The notes under the pieces are model-generated. The model was not told the origin of the DNA. It made no database searches and was given only the letters and a program-made list of their open reading frames with translations. Source: Roseateles subflavus (GTDB lineage Bacteria > Pseudomonadota > Gammaproteobacteria > Burkholderiales > Burkholderiaceae_C). Taken from it: 64,000 nucleotides of DNA. The translations under genes and the position numbers were made by a program. The DNA lies in assembly GCF_030285365.1 (NCBI RefSeq), contig NZ_JASVDS010000004.1, positions 186,001 to 250,000 of the forward strand, in the 5' to 3' direction. Below, piece by piece: positions 44,701-56,655 of the stretch (position 1 is its first letter; every line of letters starts with the position of its first letter).

Positions 44701-45981
44701 ATGTCGGGGCCGACGAGCCTACCGACAAGAACGACGGGAGCGATCGTGAGCGAATCGAGTCAAGAGCGCGTGCCGGGCACGCAGGCAGCCACCCCCGAAC
44801 CCACCCGGCTCAAGCGCGGCCGCTCGCGCTGGCGCCGCTGGCGCACGACGCTGATCGTGATCGGGGTGCTGGTCCTCGTCGGGGGCGGCTGGCGCCTGAC
44901 GCATCCGCCCAAGCCGCCGGCCACGCCGCCGGTGGGTGAGGTGAAGCTGGCGGACATCACGCAGGTCGTGCAGGCCTCCGGCATCCTGCAGGCCCGTACC
45001 AAGGTGGACGTGGGCGCGCAGGTCAGCGGGCAGGTGCAGACGCTGCATGTGGAGCTCGGCCAGAACGTCAAGAAGGGCGACCTGCTGGTGAGCCTGGATC
45101 CCGAGATCGCCCGCAGCGACCTGGCGCAGGCCGAGGCCGCCGTGGCGCAGCAGAAGGCGCAGCTCGAGCGCATGAGGGTGGACATCGAGCTCGCCCAGCG
45201 CGAGGTGCAGCGCCAGCAGCGCCTGCTCGCCGGCAGCGCCACCGCGGGCCAGGAGGCCGAGAACGCGCAGGGGCAGCTGGACAAGCTCCAGGCGGACTTC
45301 CGCGGCCAGCAGGCCAGCATGCAGCGCCTGCAGGCGGACCTCGCCAAGCGCCAGCTCAACCTGGGCTACACCCGCATCACCGCGCCCATGGACGGCACCG
45401 TGGTCAACATCCCCGTGCAGGCCGGCCAGACCGTCATCGCCGTGCAGATCACGCCCGTGATGGTCGCGCTGGCACAGCTGGACACCATCACCGTCCGCGC
45501 CCGCGTGCCCGAGGCCGATGTGTCCTCGGTGAAGGTGGGTCAGGTGGCGAAGTTCTCGACGCTGTCCGGCGAGGGGCGGCAGTACGAGGGCCGGGTCCGC
45601 GTGATCCAGCCGGTGCCCGAGCGCATGGGCAACGCGGTCTACTACAACGTGCTTTTCGAGGTGGACAACAAGGACCGCAGCCTGCTCTCCGACATGACCG
45701 TGCAGGTCAACATCGAGACGGGCAGCGCCAAGCAGGTGCCCACGCTGCCGATGGTCGCGCTGGGCGAGCGCGATGCGCAGGGCCGCTACGACGTGCAGCT
45801 CTACCAGGCCGGCAGCGAGAACGATCCCAAGCACAAGCCCGAGACCCGCAAGGTGCGCATCGGCCTGCAGGACGGTGGCAAGGCGCAGGTGCTCGAAGGC
45901 GTGAAGCCGGGCGAGAAGCTGCTGCTGGCGCCCGTGGCCAAGAAGGCCGGTGACAGCGACTTCGGCGTCGTCATCGACTGA
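44701..45981 (+). CDS. macA: MacA-type periplasmic adaptor
   Basis: A 426-residue adaptor from ATG 44701 (GTG 44746 would give 411). A basic N terminus precedes one anchor helix (about residues 51-68). The lipoyl domain halves are VDVGAQVSGQVQTLHVELGQNVKKGDLLVSLD and ITAPMDGTVVNIPVQAGQTVIAV, and the long coiled-coil hairpin has ARSDLAQAEAAVAQQKAQLERMRVD. It couples MacB to an outer-membrane channel. The next gene starts 7 bases after its stop. Confidence 0.93.
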   Translation: MSGPTSLPTRTTGAIVSESSQERVPGTQAATPEPTRLKRGRSRWRRWRTTLIVIGVLVLVGGGWRLTHPPKPPATPPVGEVKLADITQVVQASGILQARTKVDVGAQVSGQVQTLHVELGQNVKKGDLLVSLDPEIARSDLAQAEAAVAQQKAQLERMRVDIELAQREVQRQQRLLAGSATAGQEAENAQGQLDKLQADFRGQQASMQRLQADLAKRQLNLGYTRITAPMDGTVVNIPVQAGQTVIAVQITPVMVALAQLDTITVRARVPEADVSSVKVGQVAKFSTLSGEGRQYEGRVRVIQPVPERMGNAVYYNVLFEVDNKDRSLLSDMTVQVNIETGSAKQVPTLPMVALGERDAQGRYDVQLYQAGSENDPKHKPETRKVRIGLQDGGKAQVLEGVKPGEKLLLAPVAKKAGDSDFGVVID

Positions 45982-45988
45982 GGCCGCC

Positions 45989-48061
45989 ATGAGCACCGCA
46001 CACCAAGGCGTCCGGCGGGACGCGGGCAAGGGGCCGCCGCTCATCGAGCTGCGCGGCGTGGCGCGCCGCTACGTGATGGGCCGCGAGGACGACCCCGCCG
46101 CCGTGATCGTGCCCGCGCTGCAGGGCGTGAGCCTGCGCATCGAGGCGGGTGAGTACGTTGCCATCATCGGGCAGTCCGGCTCGGGCAAAAGCACGCTCAT
46201 GAACATCCTCGGGTGCCTGGACAACCCGAGCGAGGGCCTGTTCCTGATCGATGGGCAGGACGCGAGCGAGCTGGATGCGGACGAGCTGGCGGCCCTGCGC
46301 CGCGAGCGCTTCGGCTTCATCTTCCAGCGCTACCACCTGCTGCCGGGCATGGATGCGCAGGCCAACGCCTCGCTGCCCGCGGTGTATGCCGGCGTGAGCA
46401 CCGGCCAGCGCATGGGCCGTGCCGCGACGCTGCTGGCGGAGCTGGGCCTCGGCGAGCGCATGCACCACAAGCCCAACGAGCTTTCGGGCGGGCAGCAGCA
46501 GCGCGTGAGCATCGCGCGGGCGCTGATGAACGGCGGGCAGATCATCCTGGCCGACGAGCCCACCGGCGCGCTGGATTCCGCCAGCGGCCAGGAGATGCTG
46601 CGCCAGCTCGATGCCCTGCATGCGGCCGGCCACACCATCATCCTCGTGACCCATGACGCGAAGGTGGCGGCGCACGCCCGACGCGTGATCGAGCTCTCCG
46701 ACGGCCACGTGCTGCGCGACAGCGGCACGCCCGCCGGCCATGCGGTGCCGCAGGCGGCGCTGGCGATGGCGTCCGGCCCGGGCAGCTTCTGGGCGCACTG
46801 GCGCGGGCAGCTGCGCGAGGCGCTCGGCTCGGCCCTCGGCGCGCTCTATGCCAACCGGCTGCGCTCCAGCCTCTCGATGCTGGGCATCTGCATCGGCATC
46901 ACGGCCGTCGTCTGCACGGCGGCGCTGGGGGACGCGGCACGCCAGGGCATCGAGGGCAACCTCGGGGCCGCGGTGGCGAGCAAGCTGTGGGTCTGGTCCG
47001 ACGCGAGCAAGCTGCCGCCCGGTGCCTTGCCGCGGGACTTCCGGCCCTACGAGCTGGAGGCCATCCGCGCCATCGACGGCGTGCAGGACGTGCAGGGCGA
47101 GCGCCGCATGATGGGCGGCCTGCGCCAGGGCACGCAGCAGGTCAACGGCCAGACCCTCGCCGCCACGACGGACACGCTCAAGAGCAACCAGATGACGCTG
47201 GCCCTGGGCCGTGATTTCACCAGCGCGGATCTTCAGGCCCGTGCGCAGGTCGTGGTCCTCAGCCACCGGCTGTGGCAGGACCTGTTCAAGGGCCGGGCCT
47301 CGGCCCTGGGCTCGACCATGCTGATCGACACGACCCCCGGCGCCGCCGAGGCCGGCATGCCCGGCGGGGCGGCCGCCGTGCCCATCGGCGCGGCGCTGCC
47401 GGTGCAGGTCATCGGCATCCTCAAGGAGAAGCGCGATGGCGACGGGGACGACGGCCGCTCGGCCACGCTGTACCTGCCGGTCAGCACCTACCTGAGCAAG
47501 ATCGATGCGCGCCCGTCGGTGAGCAGCTTCCGCGTGATGGTGGCCAAGGGGCATGACCCGGCGCACATCGAGGCCCAGGTGAGGCACCGCCTCAAGGCCC
47601 TGCACGGGCAGCAGGACTTCGGCCTGTGGAACGGCGATGCCATGTTCCGCCAGGTGCAGCAGGTGATGGGCATCATCGCCGCCATCTTCACGGGCGTCGG
47701 GGCGATCGCCCTGCTCGTGGGGGGCGTGGGGGTCATGAACATCATGCTGGTCTCGGTGTCGGAGCGCACGCGGGAGATCGGCATCCGCATGGCGGTCGGG
47801 GCGCGGCAGAGCGATGTGCGCATGCAGTTCCTGATCGAGGCCGTGATGCTGTGCTGCCTCGGCGGGCTCGCGGGGCTGGCGCTGTCCTGGCTCGCGGCCC
47901 AGGGCGCGAATGCGGTGCAGGACAAGGTGACGCTGGACGTCAGCGGCAAGGCAGTGGCCCTGGCCTTTGCGGTCTCGGGTGGCATCGGCCTGCTGTTCGG
48001 CACACTGCCGGCCCGCCGCGCGGCGGCGCTGAGCCCGGTCGACGCGCTGGCGCGTGAGTGA
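45989..48061 (+). CDS. macB: MacB-type ABC exporter (ATPase-permease fusion)
   Basis: A 690-residue protein. The N-terminal ATPase has Walker A GQSGSGKST (61-69), signature LSGGQQQRVSIARAL and Walker B IILADEPTGALD. The membrane half has one helix near 280-300, a large periplasmic domain and three C-terminal helices (GVGAIALLVGGVGVMNIMLVSVSERTREIGIRMAVG). With MacA and the outer-membrane protein downstream it forms a tripartite pump for macrolides, lipopeptides, siderophores or similar molecules. It uses ATP and pulls substrate from the periplasm. Confidence 0.95.
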   Translation: MSTAHQGVRRDAGKGPPLIELRGVARRYVMGREDDPAAVIVPALQGVSLRIEAGEYVAIIGQSGSGKSTLMNILGCLDNPSEGLFLIDGQDASELDADELAALRRERFGFIFQRYHLLPGMDAQANASLPAVYAGVSTGQRMGRAATLLAELGLGERMHHKPNELSGGQQQRVSIARALMNGGQIILADEPTGALDSASGQEMLRQLDALHAAGHTIILVTHDAKVAAHARRVIELSDGHVLRDSGTPAGHAVPQAALAMASGPGSFWAHWRGQLREALGSALGALYANRLRSSLSMLGICIGITAVVCTAALGDAARQGIEGNLGAAVASKLWVWSDASKLPPGALPRDFRPYELEAIRAIDGVQDVQGERRMMGGLRQGTQQVNGQTLAATTDTLKSNQMTLALGRDFTSADLQARAQVVVLSHRLWQDLFKGRASALGSTMLIDTTPGAAEAGMPGGAAAVPIGAALPVQVIGILKEKRDGDGDDGRSATLYLPVSTYLSKIDARPSVSSFRVMVAKGHDPAHIEAQVRHRLKALHGQQDFGLWNGDAMFRQVQQVMGIIAAIFTGVGAIALLVGGVGVMNIMLVSVSERTREIGIRMAVGARQSDVRMQFLIEAVMLCCLGGLAGLALSWLAAQGANAVQDKVTLDVSGKAVALAFAVSGGIGLLFGTLPARRAAALSPVDALARE

Positions 48062-48076
48062 GTGGAGGATTCCGAG

Positions 48077-49519
48077 ATGAAGAAGATCAAGATGACGACG
48101 CACGGCATGCGGCGCTCCGCGCTGAGCCTGGCCGCGCTGACCCTGCTTGTGCTGGGCGGCTGCGCGGCCACCGGTGAGCTGCAGCGCCCCGCCGAGCCCC
48201 GCCTGCCCGAGCAATGGCAGCACGGCGCCCAGGCGGAGGCGCGGCCGCAGGCCTGGGCCGGCGCGCTCGACCCCGAGCTGCAGGCCTTCCAGCGCGAAGC
48301 CCTGGCTCGCAACCGCGACCTCGCCCTGGCGGCGCTGCGCTTCAAGGACGCCGAGCGCCAGCTCGCGCAGCAGGGCCTGCGCCTGCAGCCGTCGGCCTCG
48401 CTGAGCAGCTCGGCCAACCGCCCGCTGGAGTCCGGCGGTTCGAGCCGCTCGGTCAATGTGGGGGGCGTGCAGGTGCCGGTGGAAACGCGCGTGGGCTGGA
48501 ACCACAGCTACAGCGCCTCGCTCTCGGCGAGCTACGAGCCGGACCTCTGGGGCCGGCTCGCCGCGCGGGACCGGGGTCTCGTGGCGCAGCGTGAGCAGGT
48601 GCAGGCCGACATCGCCGCCGCCCGCGTGGTGATCGAGGCCCGTGCGGCCGAGATCTACTGGACGCTCGGCGCCCAGGCCCGCCTGCGCCCGCTGGCGCAG
48701 GCGCAGCTGGAGGCTGCCGAGGAGCTGCTGCGCATCGTCAAGCTGCGGGTCCGCGAGGGCAAGCTGCTGCCGGTGGAGGTGGACCGCGCCGCGCAGTCCG
48801 TCCTGTCGGCGCAGCACCGCCTGGCGGACCTCGATGCCGAGACGCAGCTGCAGTCGCAGCAGCGGGCCCTGCTGCTGGACCAGCTGGAGCAGGCTGCCGA
48901 CGCGCATCCGCCGGGGCGCCTGCCGGACGCCGCGCCGCCCGCCTGGGCGCTGGGCTCCCCGGCGCAGGTGCTGGGCGCGCGACCCGATGTGCAGAAGGCG
49001 CGCCTGCAGGTGGACGCCGCGCTGGCGGGGCTGGCGGTGGCGGAGGCCAGCCGCTACCCGAGCCTGAGCTTCACCGGCTCGATCGGCACCGGCGGCTCGC
49101 AGGTCCGCGACTGGCTCAGCCAGCCGGTGCTGAACCTGAGCTCGTCGCTGCTGGTGCCGCTCATCGACTGGCGGCGGCTGAACTACGAGCGCGAGGGCGC
49201 CCGCACGGGGCTGGAGCAGGCCGCGCTCAGCCTGCGCGACACCGTCCACAAGGCGCTGGTGGATGCCGAGGGCCAGTGGACGCAGCGCGAGAAGCTGCAG
49301 CGCCAGACCGACGCCCAGGCCCGGCGCGTGGCCGAGGCCCGCGAGAACGAGCGCCTGGCCGCCCTGCGCCTGGAGGTGGGCGCCATCGGCCGCAACGACT
49401 GGCTGCAGGCGCGCGTGGCGCTGCTGGAGGCGCAGCAATCGCTGCTGCAACTGCAGCTGCAGGGCTGGCTGAACCAGGCGGCGCTGTATCGCGCGCTGGG
49501 TGGGGCGTCGGCAGGCTGA
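48077..49519 (+). CDS. NodT/OprM-type outer-membrane efflux lipoprotein
   Basis: A 480-residue lipoprotein from ATG 48077 (GGAGGA about ten bases upstream; the GTG at 48062 is not preferred). Signal peptide with lipobox LGGC (26-29), Cys29 lipidated. Repeated helical segments such as DPELQAFQREALARNRDLALAALRFKDAERQLAQQGL and YEPDLWGRLAARDRGLVAQREQVQADIAAARV, followed by LGARPDVQKARLQVDAALAGLAVAEASRYPSLSFTGSIG, are the NodT signature. It is the trimeric channel of the MacAB pump. Confidence 0.93.
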   Translation: MKKIKMTTHGMRRSALSLAALTLLVLGGCAATGELQRPAEPRLPEQWQHGAQAEARPQAWAGALDPELQAFQREALARNRDLALAALRFKDAERQLAQQGLRLQPSASLSSSANRPLESGGSSRSVNVGGVQVPVETRVGWNHSYSASLSASYEPDLWGRLAARDRGLVAQREQVQADIAAARVVIEARAAEIYWTLGAQARLRPLAQAQLEAAEELLRIVKLRVREGKLLPVEVDRAAQSVLSAQHRLADLDAETQLQSQQRALLLDQLEQAADAHPPGRLPDAAPPAWALGSPAQVLGARPDVQKARLQVDAALAGLAVAEASRYPSLSFTGSIGTGGSQVRDWLSQPVLNLSSSLLVPLIDWRRLNYEREGARTGLEQAALSLRDTVHKALVDAEGQWTQREKLQRQTDAQARRVAEARENERLAALRLEVGAIGRNDWLQARVALLEAQQSLLQLQLQGWLNQAALYRALGGASAG

Positions 49520-49666
49520 TGCGGGCTGAGGCCGTGGGCGCCGGCACTGACCGGTGCCGTGCCTCATCTTGCAGCAGCCTAGGCGCAGCCCCGTAGGCAT
49601 CGGGGCTGTCGCACGCGCTCCAAGGGCCGTCCCCAGAGTTGTCCACAGAAGCTGTGGACGCCGGGC

Positions 49667-50104
49667 TCAGGCCTGCAGGTCGCGCTCGAAGGCGAGGCTG
49701 GCGCGCCGCTGGGCATCGCCCAGGTCACGGTAGAAGCGGTGCGCCTCCTCGCGATGCACACCGGAACGCAAGCGCAGGCGCGTGGCGCCCAGGGCCCGGG
49801 ACCGCCGTTCGGCCTCCTGCAGCAGCCGGCGCCCCCAGCCACGTCGACGGTGCGACGCATCCACGACCAAGGCGTGCACCTCCACATAACCGTCGCTGGC
49901 GATCAGCGGGATCTGCTGCAGATGGCACAGGCCCGTCAGACCGACATCGCTCTCGCTCACCAGCAGCACGTGGTCCGCGCGCGCCGCCAGCCGCGCGAAG
50001 CGGGCCGCCAGCTCGGCGGCCGTGACCGGGTAGCCCAGCTGCCCGAGCAGGCCGGCCATCGCCGGGAGGTCCGACGCCGAGGCCTCGCGGATCAAGCCTG
50101 CCAC
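49667..50104 (-). CDS. GNAT family N-acetyltransferase
   Basis: A 145-residue single GNAT domain. YVEVHALVVDASHRRRGWGRRLLQEAERRSRALG contains the acetyl-CoA pyrophosphate-binding Q/RxxGxG/A motif (RRRGWG). The C terminus has EEAHRFYRDLGD. It transfers an acetyl group to a small molecule or a protein terminus. It lies directly before the DUF885 gene's end on the same strand with a 4-base gap. Substrate unknown. Confidence 0.9.
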   Translation of the reverse strand: MAGLIREASASDLPAMAGLLGQLGYPVTAAELAARFARLAARADHVLLVSESDVGLTGLCHLQQIPLIASDGYVEVHALVVDASHRRRGWGRRLLQEAERRSRALGATRLRLRSGVHREEAHRFYRDLGDAQRRASLAFERDLQA

Positions 50105-50108
50105 GGGC

Positions 50109-51968
50109 TCAGTGCATGAGCTCGCGGATCACCGCCACCGGCGCGCTGCCGTAGCTCAGGAACTGGTCGTGGAAGGCCTTGAGCTCGAAGCGGTCGCCCA
50201 GCTGCTTCCGGCGCGCCTCGCGCAGGGCCATGATCTCGCTGTAGCCGCTGAAGTAGCTGGTGAGCTGCACCGAGGTCAGCTGCACGCGGCGCCACTTCTC
50301 GCGGGCTTCCTGCTCGGTCTGGAAGGCCTTGTGCGTGAGCAGTGCCAGGGCCTCGTCCTGCGTCATGCCCAGCACGTGCACGCTGTAGTCGAGGAGGGTG
50401 TTGGTGACGCTGCGCAGGTTCCACTTGCAGTACATGAGCCACATCTCGGGCGCATGGTCGCCGTAGCCGGCCTCGAGCATCATGCGCTCGCCGTAGACCG
50501 CCCAGCCTTCGATCATCGCGCCGTTGCCGAACAGCGCCTTCACGAGCGAGGGCGACTTGTTGGCGTGGATCAGCTGCGTGTAGTGGCCCGGGATGGCCTC
50601 GTGGATGTTCAGGATCTGCAGGATCCAGTGGTTGTACTCGCGCAGCGTGCTCTCGGCCTGCTCGGGCTTGAGGTCATCCAGCGGCGTGACGTTGTAGTAG
50701 GTGCGGTCCTGCGGGCGGTAGGGGCCGGGCGCCTCGATGCTGGCGCCGGCCACGCCGCGCTGGTAGACCGGCGTCTCGCGCACCTGCAGGGGCTTCTTCG
50801 GGTCGATGGTGAGCAGGTCCTTCTGCTGCAGGAAGGCCTGGAGCTGGGGAATCTGCTGGCGGATCTCGGCCAGGAAGTTCTCGGCCTTCACGTGCTTCAC
50901 GGACAGCGTCTTGATGACGCGGTCGATCTTCTCGAGGCGGTCGGCCGGCTTCGAGGCGTCGCCCTGGGTCTGCGTCCAGAGCTGGTCGGCCAGCTCGTCC
51001 ATCTTCGCGAGCAGCTGCTCGCGCGTGGCCAGGGCCTTCTGGTAGGTCTGCTCGGCGGTGCTGGCGGACTGGATGTCCAGCTGGAACTTGCGCTCGTACA
51101 GCTCGCGGCCGAGGCGGAAGCTGCGGGCCTTGCCGCTGGCGGCGAGCTGCTCGTCCAGGCCCTTGAGACGCTGCTGGTACTGCTTGACCGCCGTCCGTGC
51201 GGCCGCGAGGGCCGGCGCGAAGGCGTGGCGATCCGCCGCCGCCAACTTGCGCTCGGCCTGGGCGGCCTTCTCGATCTCGTCGAACACGGCCAGCGTGCCG
51301 TCGATCTGGCTCACGGCGAGCTGCGTGTGCTCGCGCGTGGGCGTGTCGAGGCTCGCATAGGCCGCCTCGTAGTACGCGGGCACGGCCTTCAGGCGGGCGA
51401 GCAGGGCCTTGAGGCGCTGGGCGCGGGGGGCGTACTCGGTGTTCAGGATCAGGTCCATCGCGCCGGCCACGTTGTAGTTCGACGGGTTCCAGGCGAACTC
51501 GCGCAGCGTCTGGAGGTACCAGGCGTCGGCGGCCAGCTTGTTCTGCAGCAGCACGAGATCGGTGCGGGCGCGGTCGGAGAGCCGCTCGGGCTGGACGGTC
51601 GCGAAGTGCGCCTGCCACTGCTGCGCGAAGGCCAGCGCCTTGTCGCGGCTGGCGGCGGTCGGGGCCGGCAGGCGGGCGGCGCCGTCATAGCGGCCGGCGG
51701 CCAGCGCGGCGTCGGGGTCCAGCTTCCACAGGGCTTCGATGAACTGGTGGGCCAGGCGGTCGAAGGCGCGGTCGGCCGCCTGCTGAGCGGGCGCGGCCGC
51801 CGTGGCGGCCGGGGCAGGGCGGGCGGGCGCAGGCAACTGGGCCGCTGCCAGCGCGGGCGGGGCCCAGGCCAGCGCCAGTGCCGCGCTCAGCGTGCCGAGC
51901 TGCAGGCCGAGCCGGGCGCCCAGGCGGGACCAGGAGAGGGAGAAGTGGGCAGGCGAATCAGCGCGCAT
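50109..51968 (-). CDS. exported DUF885 metallopeptidase-like protein
   Basis: A 619-residue protein from the ATG at 51968, with a signal peptide (about residues 1-42 ending LAWAPPALAAAQ). It is all-helical, as in DUF885. The motif HEAIPGH places His456, Glu457 and His462, the zinc-binding pattern of this oligopeptidase-like family, and ALFGNGAMIEGWAVYGERM follows. It is expected in the periplasm, degrading or trimming peptides. Length and motifs match the full-length family. Other in-frame starts upstream are blocked by poor context. Confidence 0.88.
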   Translation of the reverse strand: MRADSPAHFSLSWSRLGARLGLQLGTLSAALALAWAPPALAAAQLPAPARPAPAATAAAPAQQAADRAFDRLAHQFIEALWKLDPDAALAAGRYDGAARLPAPTAASRDKALAFAQQWQAHFATVQPERLSDRARTDLVLLQNKLAADAWYLQTLREFAWNPSNYNVAGAMDLILNTEYAPRAQRLKALLARLKAVPAYYEAAYASLDTPTREHTQLAVSQIDGTLAVFDEIEKAAQAERKLAAADRHAFAPALAAARTAVKQYQQRLKGLDEQLAASGKARSFRLGRELYERKFQLDIQSASTAEQTYQKALATREQLLAKMDELADQLWTQTQGDASKPADRLEKIDRVIKTLSVKHVKAENFLAEIRQQIPQLQAFLQQKDLLTIDPKKPLQVRETPVYQRGVAGASIEAPGPYRPQDRTYYNVTPLDDLKPEQAESTLREYNHWILQILNIHEAIPGHYTQLIHANKSPSLVKALFGNGAMIEGWAVYGERMMLEAGYGDHAPEMWLMYCKWNLRSVTNTLLDYSVHVLGMTQDEALALLTHKAFQTEQEAREKWRRVQLTSVQLTSYFSGYSEIMALREARRKQLGDRFELKAFHDQFLSYGSAPVAVIRELMH

Positions 51969-52069
51969 GATGAGCTTTCTGGAGATCGGGCGCCCCGGTC
52001 GGACGCGGTGCGGCAGCATAGCGCCCCGCGCGCCGGCTGCCCCTCGGTTCCTGCCCCAGTCCGGCGGGC

Positions 52070-53998
52070 TCAGGGGCGAAGTTCGTACAGCGCGAAGCCC
52101 TCGGGATCGTCGCGCAGCCATCGGATGCGGGCGTCCTGCGTCAGCAGCCGGCGGGCGGCCGGGCTGCTGCGGAACTGCACGCGGCTGCCGGGCGGCACCT
52201 GCAGCGCCCAGCGGCCCTCGTCCGGCTCGACGTCGAAGCCCCGGCCGGCCTGCAGCAGGCGTTGCAGGGCCTCGCGGTTCTCGTCAGGCGCATCCAGCAC
52301 CACGCGCGCCGGGCCCGCGGCCGGGAAGCTGCCGCCGCCGCTGGCCCGGTAGCTGTTGGTGACGAGCAGGAAGCGCTGCTCGTCCCGCACCGGCTCGCCG
52401 CGGTGGCGCAGCGCCGTGACGCGGTTCGTGTTCACGTCCGCCACGCGCCGCCCATCGGGGCCGTAGCGTGCCGGCTGGCTGAGATCGAACTCGTAGTCGA
52501 GGCCCAGGATCACGTCGTAGTTGAACGTCGGGTGGGCCTCGTCGATCAGCGCCTGCGGCGCGTCCGTGCCGGGCTCGATCCGACGGAACTGCGCCGCCGA
52601 GCGCTCCAGCCATTCCCGCAGTTCCGCGCCGCTGAGCTGCAGCACCTTCACGGTGTTGGGGTAGGGGTAGAGCTCGCTCACGTGCTTGACCGACATCGGC
52701 CCCGGGGCGATGTCCACATAGCTGCGCCAGCCCTGCCGGCCGCCGCTGCGGAAGGGCGCGGCAGCGCTCAGGAGGGGCAGGTCTTGCCAGCGCGTGCCGC
52801 GCAAGGCCTCGCGGGCGTACTGGCGCTGGGCGCGGGCCACGAGCGCCAGCGCCGCCGAGGGCTGGACGAGGTCGAAATAGCTGTGCAGCGGCCGCGGCGC
52901 CTCGGCCACGGTCTGGCGGATGAGGTCCAGCGTCGCCTGGTGCGCGGGCTGCAGCAGGGCCTCCAGCGCGCTGTCCGGCGCGGCCAGCGATAGGCGCTTC
53001 TGCGCATCGCGGATCGCGCGCAGGCTGCTGCGGCTGTCCGCCACCTGCCAGCGCCCGCGGCGCTGCTCAAGGGTCAGGTCGATCACGCCCAGGTGGCTGC
53101 CCCAGCTGCCGGGCATCACGGCCGGCACACCGTGGATGCGGCCCCGGGCGACGTCGGCGCCGCCATGGCGGGCAAAGGCCGGGCCCGGAAACTCGGCATG
53201 CGCGTGGCCCAGCAGCAGGGCATCCAGCCCGGGCAGCTGCGCGAGCTCGCCCGCGCGGTTCTCGGCGCCCTCGGGCTGCGGGGCGGCGTCGTAGCCGGTG
53301 TGGGCGACGGCGATCACGACGTCGGCCCCGGCCTGCCGCAGCCAGCGGATCTCCCGCCGGGCCGCCGCGACCATGTCCTCGACGACCACCCGGCCCTGCA
53401 GATGCTGCCGGTCCCACTGCAGGATCTGCGGCGGCAGCACACCCACGAGGCCGATGCGCAGGCGCTGCGGCCGGCCCGCATCGTCCCGGAACTCGCGCTC
53501 CAGCAGGGCATGCGGCGCGAACACCGGGCGGCGGCTGCCGGCCTCGCGCAGATTGCTGCTGATCACCGGGAAGCCGGCCTCGGCGTAGGCCTGACGAAGA
53601 AAGGGCAGGCCGAAGTTGAACTCGTGGTTGCCGATGTTGGCGGCGTCGTAGCCCAGCAGGCGCAGCGCCTGCAGCGCGGGATGGCGCCCCTGCGCGAGAC
53701 CCTGCCGTGCGGCCACGTCCCCCATCGGCGAGCCCTGGATCAGGTCGCCGTTGTCGATCAGCAGGTGATTGGGCTGCTCCGCGCGGGCCTGGGCGATGAG
53801 CGTCGCCACGCGGGAGAGGCCCTGGGCGTCGCTCGGCTGGTCCTGGTAGTAGTCGTAGGCCAGGAGATTCATGTGCAGGTCGCTGGTCTCCATCACCCGC
53901 AGGCGCAGCGTCTGGGCCTGCAGGGCGGTCCCGAGGGCCAGGCCCGCGAGTGCGAGGAGGCTGCGGTGCAGCCGGGGAATCGGTCGTCGTTCTTGCAT
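52070..53998 (-). CDS. cpdB: 2',3'-cyclic-nucleotide 2'-phosphodiesterase/3'-nucleotidase
   Basis: A 642-residue periplasmic enzyme from the ATG at 53998, with a signal peptide ending near LGTALQAQ (about residue 28). The metallophosphoesterase core has VMETSDLHMNLLAYDYYQDQ, IDNGDLIQGSPMGD, NIGNHEFNFGLPF and LLLGHAHAEFPG, giving the two-metal site. The C-terminal 5'-nucleotidase domain has TNSYRASGGGSFPAA, the nucleotide-binding loop. It degrades RNA-derived cyclic and 3' nucleotides for phosphate and nucleoside recovery. It is divergent from the bkd operon. Confidence 0.92.
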   Translation of the reverse strand: MQERRPIPRLHRSLLALAGLALGTALQAQTLRLRVMETSDLHMNLLAYDYYQDQPSDAQGLSRVATLIAQARAEQPNHLLIDNGDLIQGSPMGDVAARQGLAQGRHPALQALRLLGYDAANIGNHEFNFGLPFLRQAYAEAGFPVISSNLREAGSRRPVFAPHALLEREFRDDAGRPQRLRIGLVGVLPPQILQWDRQHLQGRVVVEDMVAAARREIRWLRQAGADVVIAVAHTGYDAAPQPEGAENRAGELAQLPGLDALLLGHAHAEFPGPAFARHGGADVARGRIHGVPAVMPGSWGSHLGVIDLTLEQRRGRWQVADSRSSLRAIRDAQKRLSLAAPDSALEALLQPAHQATLDLIRQTVAEAPRPLHSYFDLVQPSAALALVARAQRQYAREALRGTRWQDLPLLSAAAPFRSGGRQGWRSYVDIAPGPMSVKHVSELYPYPNTVKVLQLSGAELREWLERSAAQFRRIEPGTDAPQALIDEAHPTFNYDVILGLDYEFDLSQPARYGPDGRRVADVNTNRVTALRHRGEPVRDEQRFLLVTNSYRASGGGSFPAAGPARVVLDAPDENREALQRLLQAGRGFDVEPDEGRWALQVPPGSRVQFRSSPAARRLLTQDARIRWLRDDPEGFALYELRP

Positions 53999-54161
53999 CC
54001 GGCGAGCGTATCGCAGCCGGCGTCCGGGAGCGGCCTGCGCGTCAGGCTTTCCCTGATTCATGGCCTGGATCATGGGAATTGCCGGGCCGGATGCGGTACC
54101 CTGCCCGGGCGCACCGGTGCCTGGCGATCCCAGCGCCGCCGGTGTGGGTGGCGCCGCCTGA

Positions 54162-56551
<2,390 letters not shown>

Positions 56552-56553
56552 GC

Positions 56554-56655
56554 ATGCACCGAATGGAGCTGCACGGCCGTCGTGCCGTCGCTCGTGAGCA
56601 ATCGCGCCGCTGTGCGCAGCAGGACCGCCTCGGGGCGGTCCGGCAGGAGGTTTGA
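56554..56655 (+). CDS. possible 33-residue leader ORF between bkdA2 and bkdB
   Basis: ATG 56554 opens a 33-codon Arg-rich frame (MHRMELHGRRAVAREQSRRC...) that ends at TGA 56653-56655, overlapping the bkdB start codon as TGATG. It fills the whole gap between the two genes and shares the ribosome-binding AGGAGG region with bkdB. It has no recognisable family and may be an accident of the GC-rich spacer, or a translational coupler. Confidence 0.3.
   Translation: MHRMELHGRRAVAREQSRRCAQQDRLGAVRQEV

Noticed and set aside
44701-44745. GTG 44746 as the start of macA
   Set aside because: Possible, but the ATG at 44701 is in frame; the choice changes only a short cytoplasmic tail and cannot be settled from sequence.
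45971-49600. 1209-codon minus-strand frame opposite macB and the outer-membrane factor
   Set aside because: Antisense shadow in a GC-rich region; both plus-strand genes have all family motifs.
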